Notes under the pieces: model-generated | Database searches by the model: none | Told to the model about the DNA's origin: nothing | The model's input: only the letters and a program-made list of their open reading frames with translations | Origin: Nitrospinota bacterium | GTDB lineage: Bacteria; Nitrospinota; Nitrospinia; Nitrospinales; VA-1 | Assembly: GCA_009873635.1 (NCBI GenBank) | Contig: WAHY01000010.1 | Span: 27,067-80,409 of the forward strand | Reading direction: 5' to 3' | DNA length: 53,343 nt | Program-made: the position numbers and the translations under genes | In this document: positions 12,223 through 20,826 of the stretch, piece by piece | Layout: the number at the start of each line of letters is the position of its first letter | How positions within the stretch are numbered: position 1 is the first letter of the stretch

Positions 12223-13047
12223 ATGGATGTAACCACTCCCAGGAGCACTAACCTGAAGGGTTGGAGCAAACTGAGCGCAGGCATTTTTCTTCTGGCATGG
12301 GTTTTCTCTGTTTCCTGCTCGGAACAGATGGATCCTCTACTTCAGAAGGCTAATGAAGAGTGGATTGAAGGCAGAAACCATAGCGCTATTGAGATGTTTA
12401 ATGAGGTGTTGAAAAAACATCCCAGCGGACCGTTAGCGGAAGAAGCCCTGTTTCGACTCGGAGAAATACATCATTTCAGCCTGAATAACAGTTCACGGTC
12501 TCTGGTTTATTTTCAGGAAGTCCTGCAAATGAATCGAGATGGGGAGTTTGCGTATCCGGCGCAAAAATACATTGCGGAAATCGCTGAGTTTGGATTGAAA
12601 GATTACGATCAGGCCATCATTGAATACCAGAATTTAATCAATCAATATGCTAATAAAAACGGAAACGATGACCATCAATATCGAATAGCCTCTATCTATT
12701 ATAAAAAACAAAACTATGAGCAGGCCCTTGTAGAGCTGGAAATTTTGCTGGAAAACTATCCTAAAAGTTCCTGGGCGGAAGAATCTAAATTTAAAATAAT
12801 AGAAATTCTTTATGCGTTAAGCCGCTGCCCCGAAGCGAGGGAAAAGTATCGGCATTTTAATCTGGAATATTCAGAAAGCCGCTTCAAAGAAGATATGGAT
12901 TTTGTTGTCGCCTCTTGCCTGGAAGAAGAAGGACACCTGCAAGAGGCTTATAACCGGTTTAAAGCTCTGGAAGGTCAATATGTCTACCCTGCCATACTTA
13001 AAATGAAACTCGTTGGCATTGAAAAAAGGATGAAAAAGCAACGCTGA
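12223..13047 (+). CDS. TPR-repeat outer-membrane lipoprotein (YfgC/BamD/YbgF-like)
   Basis: 274 aa from the ATG at 12223; a TTG at 12205 overlapping gyrA is less likely. The signal peptide ends in a lipobox, LAWVFSVSC, with the lipidated Cys followed by [18 protein letters not shown]-like helical pairs follow across the rest ([39 protein letters not shown] and so on). The family is of the tol-pal/BamD helical-scaffold type, but the exact orthologue is not identifiable. Its TGA overlaps the serS ATG by one base (TGATG), so the pair is coupled. Confidence 0.8.
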   Translation: MDVTTPRSTNLKGWSKLSAGIFLLAWVFSVSCSEQMDPLLQKANEEWIEGRNHSAIEMFNEVLKKHPSGPLAEEALFRLGEIHHFSLNNSSRSLVYFQEVLQMNRDGEFAYPAQKYIAEIAEFGLKDYDQAIIEYQNLINQYANKNGNDDHQYRIASIYYKKQNYEQALVELEILLENYPKSSWAEESKFKIIEILYALSRCPEAREKYRHFNLEYSESRFKEDMDFVVASCLEEEGHLQEAYNRFKALEGQYVYPAILKMKLVGIEKRMKKQR

Positions 13048-14324
13048 TGCTTGATATAAAAATCATTCGCGAAAATCCCGAAGCTGTTAAAACCAGCCTC
13101 AAACGCAGAGGCGGTGACTTTAAGGAACTGGATGAACTGCTCAAACCTGAAGAAGACAGGAGGGCGGGACTTCAAGAGTCGGAATCATTAAAAAACAGGA
13201 AAAAGAAACTTTCGGCTGAGGTAGGGAAACTTAAACAAAATGGACAAGACGCTTCACAACTTATGGAAGAGGTCAAGGCCATCAATGTTTCTATAAAAGA
13301 GCTGGACGATAAAATCCAATCCTGGGAAACACAGGTACAGGAAAAACTGCTTGGTATCCCAAATATTCCTGACGACACAATTCCCGATGGTGCGGATGAA
13401 ACCGCTAACCGAATGGTGCGTGACTGGGGAACGAAACCGCAGTTTTCTTTCAAACCAAAAAGCCATGTTGAAATCGGGGAACAACTTGGACTGATAGATT
13501 TAAAAAGGGCGGCAAAAATCTCCGGCGCCCGCTTTGCTGTTTACAAAGGACAAGGGGCAGGGCTGTTGCGGGCTTTGATTAATTTCATGATCGATGTGCA
13601 GACTCGCGAAAATGGTTATCAAGAATTGTATCCACCTTTCCTGGTTAATAAAGAAAGTATGCAAGGTACAGGGCAACTGCCCAAGTTTGAGGAAGAGTTG
13701 TTCGCTACACGCGATGACCCTTTGTATCTCATCCCGACAGCCGAAGTTCCTGTGACAAACTTTCACCGTGATGAAATACTGGAAGAGGAATCGCTGCCAA
13801 TCTGTTATGCCGCTTACACTCCTTGTTTCAGAAGAGAAGCGGGATCTTATGGAAAAGATACGCAAGGGTTGATTCGGCAGCACCAGTTTGACAAGGTCGA
13901 GCTGGTTAAATTCAGTCGTCCCCGGGAATCAGAAGCAGAGCTCGAAAGTCTGGTTACGAACGCGGAGTCTATTCTTCAAAAACTTGATCTGCATTATCGG
14001 GTCGTGGAGCTTTGTACGGGTGACCTGGGTTTTTCCGCCGCTAAAACTTATGATCTGGAAGTATGGCTTCCCAGTCAGGATACTTATCGTGAAATTTCAT
14101 CCTGTAGTAATTTTACCGACTATCAGGCCCGACGTGCCCGGATTCGCTGTAAAAAACGTACAGGCGGTAAACCTGAATTCGTGCATACCTTGAATGGGTC
14201 CGGCCTGGCCGCGGGCAGATTGTTTGTAGCTCTTCTCGAAAATCATCAACAGGAAGACGGAACCGTAAACGTGCCGGAAGCCTTGCGGCCTTATTTGCAT
14301 GGTCAGGAAGCTATAAAGCTATAA
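13047..14324 (+). CDS. serS: Seryl-tRNA synthetase
   Basis: 425 aa, standard bacterial SerRS. The N-terminal coiled-coil arm that grips the long variable arm of tRNA-Ser is seen at about residues 30-105. Class II motif 2 is [21 protein letters not shown] (in two blocks) near residue 258. Motif 3 is [19 protein letters not shown] near 384. The serine-site region TAEVPVT is present. Two tRNA-Ser genes follow within 400 bp and a third within 2 kb, an unusual clustering of enzyme and substrates. Confidence 0.97.
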   Translation: MLDIKIIRENPEAVKTSLKRRGGDFKELDELLKPEEDRRAGLQESESLKNRKKKLSAEVGKLKQNGQDASQLMEEVKAINVSIKELDDKIQSWETQVQEKLLGIPNIPDDTIPDGADETANRMVRDWGTKPQFSFKPKSHVEIGEQLGLIDLKRAAKISGARFAVYKGQGAGLLRALINFMIDVQTRENGYQELYPPFLVNKESMQGTGQLPKFEEELFATRDDPLYLIPTAEVPVTNFHRDEILEEESLPICYAAYTPCFRREAGSYGKDTQGLIRQHQFDKVELVKFSRPRESEAELESLVTNAESILQKLDLHYRVVELCTGDLGFSAAKTYDLEVWLPSQDTYREISSCSNFTDYQARRARIRCKKRTGGKPEFVHTLNGSGLAAGRLFVALLENHQQEDGTVNVPEALRPYLHGQEAIKL

Positions 14325-14353
14325 AGCATTGACTTAAAACTGGAAACAGTCGC

Positions 14354-14381
14354 TTGACATTTTCCCGCAAGTAGATAAATA
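14354..14381 (+). promoter_or_regulatory. Probable sigma-70 promoter for tRNA-Ser(UGA)
   Basis: TTGACA at 14354-14359, a 16-nt spacer, then TAAATA at 14376-14381. It lies 21 nt upstream of the tRNA. The same -35 sequence and a TAAATT -10 appear before tRNA-Asn, which supports the reading. Confidence 0.5.
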
Positions 14382-14402
14382 TAGCCGGGTTCACGATATA
14401 AT

Positions 14403-14488
14403 GGAGGGATGGCCGAGTGGTTTAAGGCGGCGGTCTTGAAAACCGTTGTACGAAAGTACCGTGGGTTCGAATCCTACTCCCTCCGCCA
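14403..14488 (+). tRNA. tRNA-Ser (anticodon TGA)
   Basis: 86 nt including an encoded CCA. Acceptor GGAGGGA pairs with TCCCTCC, discriminator G. The anticodon stem GCGGT/ACCGT encloses the loop CTTGAAA, giving anticodon UGA. The long variable arm and the GGTTCGAATCC T-arm are typical of tRNA-Ser. It is immediately followed by a CCCAC-TTGC-GTGGG hairpin shared with the other two tRNA-Ser genes. Confidence 0.97.
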
Positions 14489-14508
14489 CCCACTTGCGTG
14501 GGGGGCAG
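14486..14508 (+). repeat. tRNA-Ser trailer hairpin, copy 1
   Basis: CCACCCAC-TTGC-GTGGGGGG followed by CAG; the hairpin begins inside the CCA end of the tRNA. The same about 28-nt trailer follows the other two tRNA-Ser genes (14793 and 16372). No T-run follows, so it is not a classic intrinsic terminator. Confidence 0.75.
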
Positions 14509-14587
14509 TTAGCTATAGCTCATCAGTACCATATAAGGGATGAGCGTAGGAAAAGGATATAGCGTTTTATTTGTGGAAGTTATTTTT

Positions 14588-14601
14588 CCCACTTGAGTGG
14601 G
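14588..14601 (+). repeat. Related hairpin CCCAC-TTGA-GTGGG
   Basis: A perfect 5-bp stem with tetraloop TTGA, in the spacer between two tRNA-Ser genes, preceded by TATTTTT. It shares the CAC-TTGN-GTG core with the tRNA-Ser trailers. Confidence 0.55.
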
Positions 14602-14632
14602 ATGCCACTTACAATGATCGCTGGTCAAAATG

Positions 14633-14646
14633 CTCACTTGGGTGAG
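14633..14646 (+). repeat. Related hairpin CTCAC-TTGG-GTGAG
   Basis: A perfect 5-bp stem with loop TTGG, in the same spacer. The outer pair has changed with compensation relative to the 14588 copy, which keeps the stem. Confidence 0.5.
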
Positions 14647-14703
14647 GGCAAATAACAAGTCCGATCAAGCTTTGTAGTTTGCTGGCAGGGTAAAATATAA
14701 AAC

Positions 14704-14812
<109 letters not shown>

Positions 14813-14849
14813 CAGATAGCATTGGGCCTATATACTAAAAGGACAAACT

Positions 14850-15440
14850 TTGAAACAACTAATTAAATATATAGCCGTACTGGTATTGGTCACAGGTTGT
14901 ACTTATGAGAGCAAGGAAGATATTGCCAACCTGGAGAAGAAGGACATTAGCAAACTGAATGTTTCCCAATTCGAGGGGTCGCGGTCGAAAACCCCGCCAA
15001 TGCAGGCTGATTTGGATAGCCCACTACCTGAAGACGGAAGTCACCCCAATGTTCAGGAAGCGGTAAAAATCGAACGGAAAATTGTTGTACCCGATGAATC
15101 AGAGGGCAAGTGGAAAGCGGTCAAGCTTCTGATCAAGAACAAAAAAGACGAAGCACGCAATGAAATGAAAACCGTTAACCTGGGTTCCAAATTTGAATTG
15201 GAAGACTCAGGCATCAATGTCACGGTGGGACCGTTTCTACCTAATTTTGTGATGAGCAAGGGTGCTTATACATCCAAAGGCAATGACTTGATCAATCCGG
15301 CTGTTCAATTAGTGGTTGAACAAAACGGCAAGACCCTTTATACAGGGTGGGCATTTGCGAAATATCCCACAATGTATGCGTTTGAGCATGAAGATTTTGC
15401 TCTGCAATTAATAGATTATATACCTGTAGACGTATCCTGA
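14850..15440 (+). CDS. DUF2155 lipoprotein
   Basis: 196 aa, starting at TTG with an AAAGGA ribosome-binding site 6 nt upstream; no ATG fits. The signal peptide ends in the lipobox VLVTGC (Cys at residue 17). The C-terminal two-thirds matches the DUF2155 pattern: VPDESEGKWKAVKLLI, LEDSGINVTVGPFLPNFVM, NPAVQLVVEQNGKTLYTGW and FAKYPTMYAFEHEDFALQL. The function of the family is unknown; such proteins are periplasmic or membrane-tethered. It sits between tRNA genes and is probably transcribed alone or with tRNA-Arg. Confidence 0.8.
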   Translation: MKQLIKYIAVLVLVTGCTYESKEDIANLEKKDISKLNVSQFEGSRSKTPPMQADLDSPLPEDGSHPNVQEAVKIERKIVVPDESEGKWKAVKLLIKNKKDEARNEMKTVNLGSKFELEDSGINVTVGPFLPNFVMSKGAYTSKGNDLINPAVQLVVEQNGKTLYTGWAFAKYPTMYAFEHEDFALQLIDYIPVDVS

Positions 15441-15455
15441 TCTGCTCGCTACAGG

Positions 15456-15472
15456 AGCGGAGTCACTCCGCT
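15456..15472. repeat. Short palindrome AGCGGAGT-C-ACTCCGCT
   Basis: Perfect 8-bp arms around one base, 14 nt upstream of tRNA-Arg. The same GCGGAG/CTCCGC core recurs at 16456 (upstream of the SRP RNA) and 47152 (upstream of tRNA-Val). Confidence 0.7.
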
Positions 15473-15486
15473 TAAAACCCAATTAT

Positions 15487-15563
15487 GCGCCCATGGCTCA
15501 GCTGGATAGAGCGACGGTTTGCGGTACCGTAGGTCGCAGGTTCGAGTCCTGCTGGGCGCGCCA
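15487..15563 (+). tRNA. tRNA-Arg (anticodon GCG)
   Basis: 77 nt with CCA. Acceptor GCGCCCA pairs with TGGGCGC. D-arm GCTC/GAGC contains the arginine identity base A20 (AGCTGGATA). The anticodon stem ACGGT/ACCGT encloses TTGCGGT, giving anticodon GCG with G37. T-arm GCAGG/CCTGC. Most bacteria read CGY with an ACG tRNA deaminated to ICG; a GCG anticodon is uncommon. Confidence 0.93.
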
Positions 15564-15569
15564 GTTTTC

Positions 15570-15591
15570 GGGGAGAGGGCATGCTCTCCCC
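15570..15591 (+). terminator. Hairpin after tRNA-Arg
   Basis: GGGGAGAG-GGCATG-CTCTCCCC, a perfect 8-bp GC-rich stem just after the tRNA. There is no T-run after it, only CAAGTTTAA, so it may be a processing or attenuating hairpin. Confidence 0.5.
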
Positions 15592-15623
15592 CAAGTTTAA
15601 AATAAACCAGGGAAAAGTTTTTT

Positions 15624-15821
15624 ATGGCTAAAAGAGAGAAACGGCCGAAGATGGTTTTTCAAAAGTTTTTAAAGGACAACCAACAACGAATGTCAAATTA
15701 CTTGAGTCGTGTTGAAGCTTCCGAAAAGTATGAACGGGAACCCTGGATGTTAGGATCCGATCCTGAAAAAATCGTCACCCCTGAAACCATTGTTGAACTC
15801 AATCAATTGGGAGACGGTTAA
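15624..15821 (+). CDS. Small basic hypothetical protein
   Basis: 65 aa, family not recognised. It opens MAKREKRPKMVFQKFLKDNQQ, rich in Lys and Arg; the second half is acidic (EPWMLGSDPEKIVTPETIVEL). It has no membrane span. A GGGAAAAG ribosome-binding site lies about 7 nt before the ATG. The gene is followed by another very small frame and an intrinsic terminator. Confidence 0.6.
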   Translation: MAKREKRPKMVFQKFLKDNQQRMSNYLSRVEASEKYEREPWMLGSDPEKIVTPETIVELNQLGDG

Positions 15822-15858
15822 GAACATTACGCTCCGACTCAAATAACCATAACTTTAG

Positions 15859-16017
15859 TTGAGAAACGGGTTTAAATTCATCCTGAATGTTATGACCATC
15901 GGTTGGCTCATTGGGGTCGCTATGATCTATTATTATTCAGGTGGAATGGGCCCGGGTATTTATATGAGCGGTGTCATGGTAGGTTTGACCTGGGCGGTCT
16001 GGTATTTCATGGATTGA
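15859..16017 (+). CDS. Very small membrane protein
   Basis: 52 aa from a TTG at 15859, or 41 aa from the ATG at 15892; neither has a clear ribosome-binding site. The product is nearly all hydrophobic: TIGWLIGVAMIYYYSGG, then GIYMSGVMVGLTWAVWYFMD, suggesting two spans around a Gly-Pro turn. An intrinsic terminator lies 120 bp downstream. The function is unknown. A bias toward membrane-protein composition over the whole frame is the main support. Confidence 0.45.
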   Translation: MRNGFKFILNVMTIGWLIGVAMIYYYSGGMGPGIYMSGVMVGLTWAVWYFMD

Positions 16018-16139
16018 TATTTGCAGGAACTCTTTAGTTTTCAGTCAGATTCGAAAACAAAAGGTTTGAGAGTTTTTAGATTGGAATTGACCTTGAATCT
16101 CAAGGTGGATGAAACTAGAATACTGCACGCTTTGATTGT

Positions 16140-16185
16140 GGTCGGGACCAACGTCGAATAAGCGGACGTGTTCTCGGCCTTTTTT
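16140..16185 (+). terminator. Intrinsic terminator
   Basis: Arms GGTCGGGA and TCTCGGCC (with G-U pairs), plus an inner ACGTC/GACGT stem, are followed by six T residues. It probably ends the two small genes upstream. The rest of the gap up to the tRNA at 16285 shows nothing I can support. Confidence 0.7.
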
Positions 16186-16284
16186 GTTAGAATAGCCCTT
16201 AACAGGGCAGGTAAATTATCAATCCTGCAGAGAAAACTATTGTTTGCAAGGTAGGGTGATTGCTCGTTGGCCCTGCGCCTGACA

Positions 16285-16391
<107 letters not shown>

Positions 16392-16455
16392 CAGTTAGTA
16401 TTGATCTTACGGTTTGCTAAACTGCTGGTTGCAAGATAAATTATTGCAAATCACC

Positions 16456-16472
16456 AGCGGAGGTACTCCGCT
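16456..16472. repeat. Short palindrome AGCGGAG-GTA-CTCCGCT
   Basis: Perfect 7-bp arms, 40 nt upstream of the SRP RNA. Second member of the GCGGAG/CTCCGC family (15456 and 47152 are the others). Confidence 0.7.
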
Positions 16473-16511
16473 TGGTTGAATAGAGTTTCTGAGTCCAGTG
16501 TCACGCTGGTT

Positions 16512-16622
16512 GGCAGTTTTGTTGGGCCTCACGCAACATAGCTTTGTGAAACCCGTCAGGTCCGGAAGGAAGCAGCGGTAGCAAAATACTATGTGTGCTG
16601 TGAGTTCCCCAACAATTCTGCC
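16512..16622 (+). ncRNA. ffs: Signal recognition particle RNA, small bacterial type (4.5S)
   Basis: The universally conserved tip is present: GTCAGGTCCGGAAGGAAGCA, then GCGGTA, the Ffh-binding region with its GGAA tetraloop. The long helix is closed by GTTGGG (16521) with CCCCAAC (16607), extended by GGCAG (16512-16516) with CTGCC (16618-16622), giving about 111 nt. The ends are set by pairing and could shift by a few bases. The order tRNA-Ser, ffs, dnaX, ybaB, recR is a familiar bacterial arrangement. Confidence 0.95.
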
Positions 16623-16778
16623 TTTTACGATATAATCCAGAATGGGGAAACCACCCCGGCCCTTTGCGGTACGCCCTTCATTTGATTTCATGCCCCGAAG
16701 GGGTGCTTCATAAAGAGGGGTCCCGTTAAACATTGCCGGCGATCAGTGCTCGCAGGCAAATCATTGATGTATTGAACA

Positions 16779-18392
16779 ATGGATTTTCAAGTCTCAGCCC
16801 GAAAATGGCGTCCCCAAAAATTTAATGAACTGGTTGGGCAGGAACACATTGTCCGTACCCTTTCAAATGCTATTGAGCTGAACCGTGTTTCGCATGCGTT
16901 TTTATTTTCCGGAACAAGGGGTGTCGGTAAAACAACCATGGCGAGGATTCTGGCACGGGTCCTCAATTGTGAAAAGGGTCCGACCATAGAGCCTTGCGGA
17001 ACCTGTAGTTTGTGCGTCGAAATTACAGAAGGCCATTGTATTGATGTCCAGGAAATTGATGGTGCCTCAAATAATGGAGTGGCTGAAGTTCGTGATCTCA
17101 TCGACAATGTGCAATACGCCACATCTTCCGCCCGTTACAAAGTTTATATAATCGATGAAGTTCACATGCTTTCAAAAAGCGCGTTCAATGCTTTGTTGAA
17201 AACACTGGAAGAACCACCTCCACGCGTTATATTTATTTTTGCTACCACCGAGTTGATTAAAATTCCTGAAACGATTCTTTCTCGTTGCCAGTGTTTTGAG
17301 TTCAAACCGTTGTCTAATGCCCAAATCACAAAACAACTGGAACTGATTTGCGGACAGGAAGGAATAGAAATTGACGCAAAAGGTTTGGATGAGATTTCAA
17401 AAGTAGGCGCAGGCAGTATGCGTGACGCGCAAAGCCTGCTGGATCAGGTTATCGCATACAGCGGTAAAACAATTGATGCTGATTCGGTGGAGTCGGTGCT
17501 GGGTATTGTTGGGGGAACCACTCTGGAACTTTTTGCTGATCGTCTTATCAAAAGAGAACCTGCCGAATTGATCAGCCTGGTACAGGAAGTTGCCAACCAG
17601 GGTAAGGACCTGGGACTTTTCTGCCGCAGCGTGATGGAATATTTAAGGAACCTGTTGATGGTCAAAGTTTCCCGCAACCCGGAAAAGCTGTTAAACACCC
17701 ATACCTGCAATTTGGATGTTTTGAAAAAACAAGCCGAAGGTTTTCATGTCGATGAGTTACAGCAAATGTTTACCATTCTTTCCCGGACGGAAGCAGAGAT
17801 GAAACAAAGTTCGTTGGGGCAGATGGTTTTTGAAATGGCTATTTTAAGGTTGACGGAAACAAGGCCGTTTAAAAATATTGATGACCTTATTAACAAGATT
17901 AATCAGGCGGAAGGTGAAGTACAACCCGCCCAACATACAGTAACAACGGTTGCGCCGGTGCCGCAAAATAATTCCTCGCCCGTGAAGAGCGCTCCGACTG
18001 CTCCGCAACCTGAAAATGGTTCTTACGACTCTAAGGTTTGGGACAAGGTCCGCCAGGAAGTATCACGCAAAAGGCCCGCGTTTGAACATTATCTGGATAA
18101 ATGCAAGGTGCTTGCGCTTGACGATAAAGAAGTTCAATTGATGTTCGGAGATTCTTTCACTCTTGAAATGGTTGAGAGCGCGGAAAATATACAGTTCATA
18201 AAAGATATAATCAAGTCCGTCAGTGGTAACGAAGTTCAGGTAGTTTTGAAACTGGGCGAGGCCAAACCTGTTTCTTCATCAAGTCAACAGGAAAAAAAAA
18301 ATTTAGTTGATGAAAACCAGGGTAGGCAGAAAACGGAATCGGAAATCATTCAAGACGCTCTGGATATTTTTGGGGGCACGGTAGTGAAGTGA
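16779..18392 (+). CDS. dnaX: DNA polymerase III subunits gamma/tau
   Basis: 537 aa. It is the clamp-loader ATPase that also ties polymerase cores to the helicase. Walker A (GTRGVGKTT) is at about residues 45-53. The zinc module has Cys in NCEKG, EPCGTC and SLC. Walker B and sensor regions are VYIIDEVHMLS and ATTELIKIPETILSRCQCFEF. The C-terminus ends IIQDALDIFGGTVVK, as in many short tau proteins. A ten-A run at 18292-18301 near the 3' end could give slippage products. ybaB follows 21 bp later. Confidence 0.97.
   Translation: MDFQVSARKWRPQKFNELVGQEHIVRTLSNAIELNRVSHAFLFSGTRGVGKTTMARILARVLNCEKGPTIEPCGTCSLCVEITEGHCIDVQEIDGASNNGVAEVRDLIDNVQYATSSARYKVYIIDEVHMLSKSAFNALLKTLEEPPPRVIFIFATTELIKIPETILSRCQCFEFKPLSNAQITKQLELICGQEGIEIDAKGLDEISKVGAGSMRDAQSLLDQVIAYSGKTIDADSVESVLGIVGGTTLELFADRLIKREPAELISLVQEVANQGKDLGLFCRSVMEYLRNLLMVKVSRNPEKLLNTHTCNLDVLKKQAEGFHVDELQQMFTILSRTEAEMKQSSLGQMVFEMAILRLTETRPFKNIDDLINKINQAEGEVQPAQHTVTTVAPVPQNNSSPVKSAPTAPQPENGSYDSKVWDKVRQEVSRKRPAFEHYLDKCKVLALDDKEVQLMFGDSFTLEMVESAENIQFIKDIIKSVSGNEVQVVLKLGEAKPVSSSSQQEKKNLVDENQGRQKTESEIIQDALDIFGGTVVK
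18292..18301 (+). other. A10 slippery run in dnaX
   Basis: Ten consecutive A residues span codons GAA AAA AAA AAT. Both alternative frames stop almost at once: one A fewer gives ATT TAG, and one A more gives TTT AGT TGA. This resembles the transcriptional-slippage site of Thermus dnaX. A shortened product would lose about the last 30 residues of tau. Confidence 0.4.
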
Positions 18393-18413
18393 GAAACAAT
18401 AACAGGTGTATTT

Positions 18414-18734
18414 ATGAGCGATAGCAGCTGGCTTTCAATATTCAAACAAGCTCAAGACATGCAGTCCAGGCTTTCTGAAATTCAGGAAGGGCTCGCTGAG
18501 AAAACGGTAGAAGTGTCCACCGGGGGCGGTATGGTAAGGGTGGTTGCAAATGGACTCAATGAAATAGTCTCGGTTCATATCGATGACGAGTTGATTAATA
18601 TGAGTGACCGGGAAGTTCTTGAAGACCTGATAGCTGGCGCCATGAACGAAGTTCAAAAAAAAGTGAAAGAACTGGCGCAGGGCGAAATGTCCAAATTGAC
18701 AGGTGGACTGAAAATTCCCGGACTCTTTACTTAA
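18414..18734 (+). CDS. ybaB: YbaB/EbfC nucleoid-associated protein
   Basis: 106 aa, standard length. A DNA-binding dimeric protein of the YbaB/EbfC family. Visible family features are FKQAQDMQSRLSEIQEGLAE, the glycine-rich strand TGGGMVRVVANGLNEIVSV, the region LEDLIAGAMNEVQKKVKEL, and the tail EMSKLTGGLKIPGLF. It lies between dnaX and recR, its usual place. Confidence 0.95.
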   Translation: MSDSSWLSIFKQAQDMQSRLSEIQEGLAEKTVEVSTGGGMVRVVANGLNEIVSVHIDDELINMSDREVLEDLIAGAMNEVQKKVKELAQGEMSKLTGGLKIPGLFT

Positions 18735-18838
18735 GGGCGCCTCTAAAAATTGCCATAAAGTATAAATATTGAAATATTAGGGTTCTCTTTAATGAGTTTG
18801 TTGAAAATTTTAGACAAGAACTGTTGGGATGTCTCACC

Positions 18839-19441
18839 GTGAAACGACCTGCCGCTGTTACCAACCTCATAGATGAGTTAAAAAGGCTGCCTGGCATTGG
18901 TCAAAAAACCGCTGAACGGTTGTCATTTTTCCTGATGCGAGGAAAAGCCGAGCAGGCCCATAAACTTGCCGCAGCAATCCAAAACCTGAAGGAAAAAATA
19001 GTTCTTTGTTCGGTTTGTCATGGTATCACTGAGCCCGACCCTTGTGATATTTGTTCAGATACTTCCCGCGATCATTCTCAGGTTTGTGTTGTAGAAGAAC
19101 CGCACGATGTATATGTGATGGAAAACATGGGTTATTTCAAAGGAGTTTATCATGTGCTGATGGGGGTGATTTCTCCTCTGGATGGTATAGGGCCTGATGA
19201 CCTGAATATTGAAGGATTGAAAGATAAGGTTGAAAAACAGGAAATCAAGGAAGTCATTCTGGCAACCAATCCTGATATGGAAGGGGAATCTACAGCCGTC
19301 TATATTTCAAAAGTTTTAAAACCTTTTTCACAAGTCAAGGTTACACGAATAGCCCGGGGTCTTCCGGTTGGCTCAGATATTGAGTATGCCGACTCGGTGA
19401 CACTGCTGAAATCCCTGGAAGGCAGGATGGAAATGGGCTAA
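18839..19441 (+). CDS. recR: Recombination protein RecR
   Basis: 200 aa from the GTG at 18839 (VKRPAAVTNLIDEL), which matches the usual RecR start; a TTG at 18824 adds five odd residues. HhH motif LPGIGQKTAERLSFFL, then a C4 zinc finger (CSVCHGITEPDPCDIC), then a TOPRIM domain (VCVVEEPHDVYVME; LATNPDMEGESTAVYI). It acts with RecO and RecF to load RecA at gaps. A 16-codon frame (ATG at 18792, MSLLKILDKNCWDVSP) ends overlapping the GTG and could be a leader, but support is weak. Confidence 0.95.
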   Translation: MKRPAAVTNLIDELKRLPGIGQKTAERLSFFLMRGKAEQAHKLAAAIQNLKEKIVLCSVCHGITEPDPCDICSDTSRDHSQVCVVEEPHDVYVMENMGYFKGVYHVLMGVISPLDGIGPDDLNIEGLKDKVEKQEIKEVILATNPDMEGESTAVYISKVLKPFSQVKVTRIARGLPVGSDIEYADSVTLLKSLEGRMEMG

Positions 19442-19516
19442 CGGCTTGCCGCATGGGCAATGAGTGGCTAGTGGTCCGTCGTGTTGGAAAATCTAATTTT
19501 TTGGCTTCAAAACACC

Positions 19517-19545
19517 TTGACATTATGATACAAAACAATTAAATT
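19517..19545 (+). promoter_or_regulatory. Sigma-70 promoter for tRNA-Asn
   Basis: TTGACA (19517-19522), a 17-nt spacer, TAAATT (19540-19545), placed 32 nt before the tRNA. Confidence 0.65.
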
Positions 19546-19577
19546 TCAGTGTTTTAGTTCAATTCAAAAAATACCAT

Positions 19578-19652
19578 TCCGGTGTGGCGCAATGGTAGCG
19601 CAATCGGCTGTTAACCGATGTGTTACAGGTTCGAGTCCTGTCACCGGAGCCA
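19578..19652 (+). tRNA. tRNA-Asn (anticodon GTT)
   Basis: 75 nt with CCA encoded. Acceptor TCCGGTG pairs with CACCGGA, discriminator G. The anticodon stem ATCGG/CCGAT encloses CTGTTAA, giving GUU. Standard D- and T-arms. Confidence 0.97.
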
Positions 19653-19684
19653 GTTTTTTCCCTTTAACAAGGGTATAAACCCGC

Positions 19685-19713
19685 AAACCCTGTCGAATTT
19701 TCGGCAGGGTTTT
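19685..19713 (+). terminator. Intrinsic terminator after tRNA-Asn
   Basis: AAACCCTGTCGA-ATTT-TCGGCAGGGTTT hairpin with a T-rich end, 33 nt after the tRNA. Confidence 0.7.
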
Positions 19714-19788
19714 GCTTTAGGTTGCATTGGCCAAACTGATTCGCTATTCTTCTTCATGTTGTTTAACCTACTGAAATAAGAAATACTT

Positions 19789-20772
19789 ATGATTCAGCGA
19801 CCGCGTAGAAACAGACTGAACCCATCCATTCGGGGACTGATCCGCGAATCGCAGGTGAGTTCTGCCAATCTTGTCTGGCCGGCTTTTGTTCAGGAGGGTA
19901 ATAACCTGCGCAGTCCTATTGTTTCCATGCCGGGCATTTCACGCCTTTCCATTGATGAATTGGTGGCCGATTGCCAACAGGCATTTGATTTGGGAGTTCC
20001 GGCGGTTGCCCTCTTCCCCGCTTTGGAAGACTCGTTGAAAAACTCTGAGGGAAAGGAAAGTCTCAATCCCAACGGACTGCTGCAACGTGCGGTGAAGGAA
20101 TTGAAAAAAACCATTCCAGGTATGCTGGTGATTACCGATGTGGCGTTGGATCCTTATTCCAGTGACGGGCATGATGGGCTGGTTAAGGATGGCATAATAG
20201 TGAATGATGAAACGCTGCCTCTGCTTGCGGGGATGGCCGTGGCACAGGCAGAAGCGGGTGCCGATGTGGTGGCCCCTTCCGATATGATGGATGGACGGGT
20301 TGAGGCCATTCGCTGGGCTCTGGATGAAGCCGGATTCCAGGATGTATTAATCTGCAGTTACTGTGCGAAATACGCGTCGGCATTTTATGGTCCGTTTCGT
20401 GATGCTCTCGATTCGGCTCCTAAAGAGGGTGATAAAAAAACTTATCAAATGGATCCCGCCAATGCCCGTGAAGCAATACGGGAAATCATGCTGGATGAGG
20501 AAGAGGGTGCAGACTGGATACTGATTAAACCGGGTCTGCCCTATCTGGATATTATTAGGTTGACGCGAGAACACACGGTTTTACCTGTTGCTGCTTATCA
20601 TGTTAGTGGTGAGTTTGCCATGCTCAAAGCCACCGCAGAAAAAGGCTGGCTTGATTATGATAGTTGTTTGATAGAATCGCTCCTCAGTATGCGCCGGGCA
20701 GGAGCAGACATGATCTTCACATACGGCGCCATCGATGCCGCAAAACTTTTAAGCGACACAAACACCAAATAG
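19789..20772 (+). CDS. hemB: Delta-aminolevulinic acid dehydratase (porphobilinogen synthase)
   Basis: 327 aa. It condenses two 5-aminolevulinates to porphobilinogen in haem synthesis. The Schiff-base lysines are in SYCAKYASAFYGPFR and WILIKPGLPYLD. The metal-site segment reads DVALDPYSSDGHDG: aspartates replace the cysteine triad of zinc enzymes, so it belongs to the zinc-independent, Mg-type class. Haem supply is relevant to the cytochromes at the right end of the window. Confidence 0.97.
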   Translation: MIQRPRRNRLNPSIRGLIRESQVSSANLVWPAFVQEGNNLRSPIVSMPGISRLSIDELVADCQQAFDLGVPAVALFPALEDSLKNSEGKESLNPNGLLQRAVKELKKTIPGMLVITDVALDPYSSDGHDGLVKDGIIVNDETLPLLAGMAVAQAEAGADVVAPSDMMDGRVEAIRWALDEAGFQDVLICSYCAKYASAFYGPFRDALDSAPKEGDKKTYQMDPANAREAIREIMLDEEEGADWILIKPGLPYLDIIRLTREHTVLPVAAYHVSGEFAMLKATAEKGWLDYDSCLIESLLSMRRAGADMIFTYGAIDAAKLLSDTNTK

Positions 20773-20826
20773 CAGTTTTATCTCAGCTGATTTACTTCCG
20801 CCACCTTAACAGCCAGGTTTGAGACT

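Noticed and set aside
16407-16733. 108-aa minus-strand frame over the SRP RNA
   Set aside because: It runs antisense through the conserved ffs structure and shows no protein-like features.
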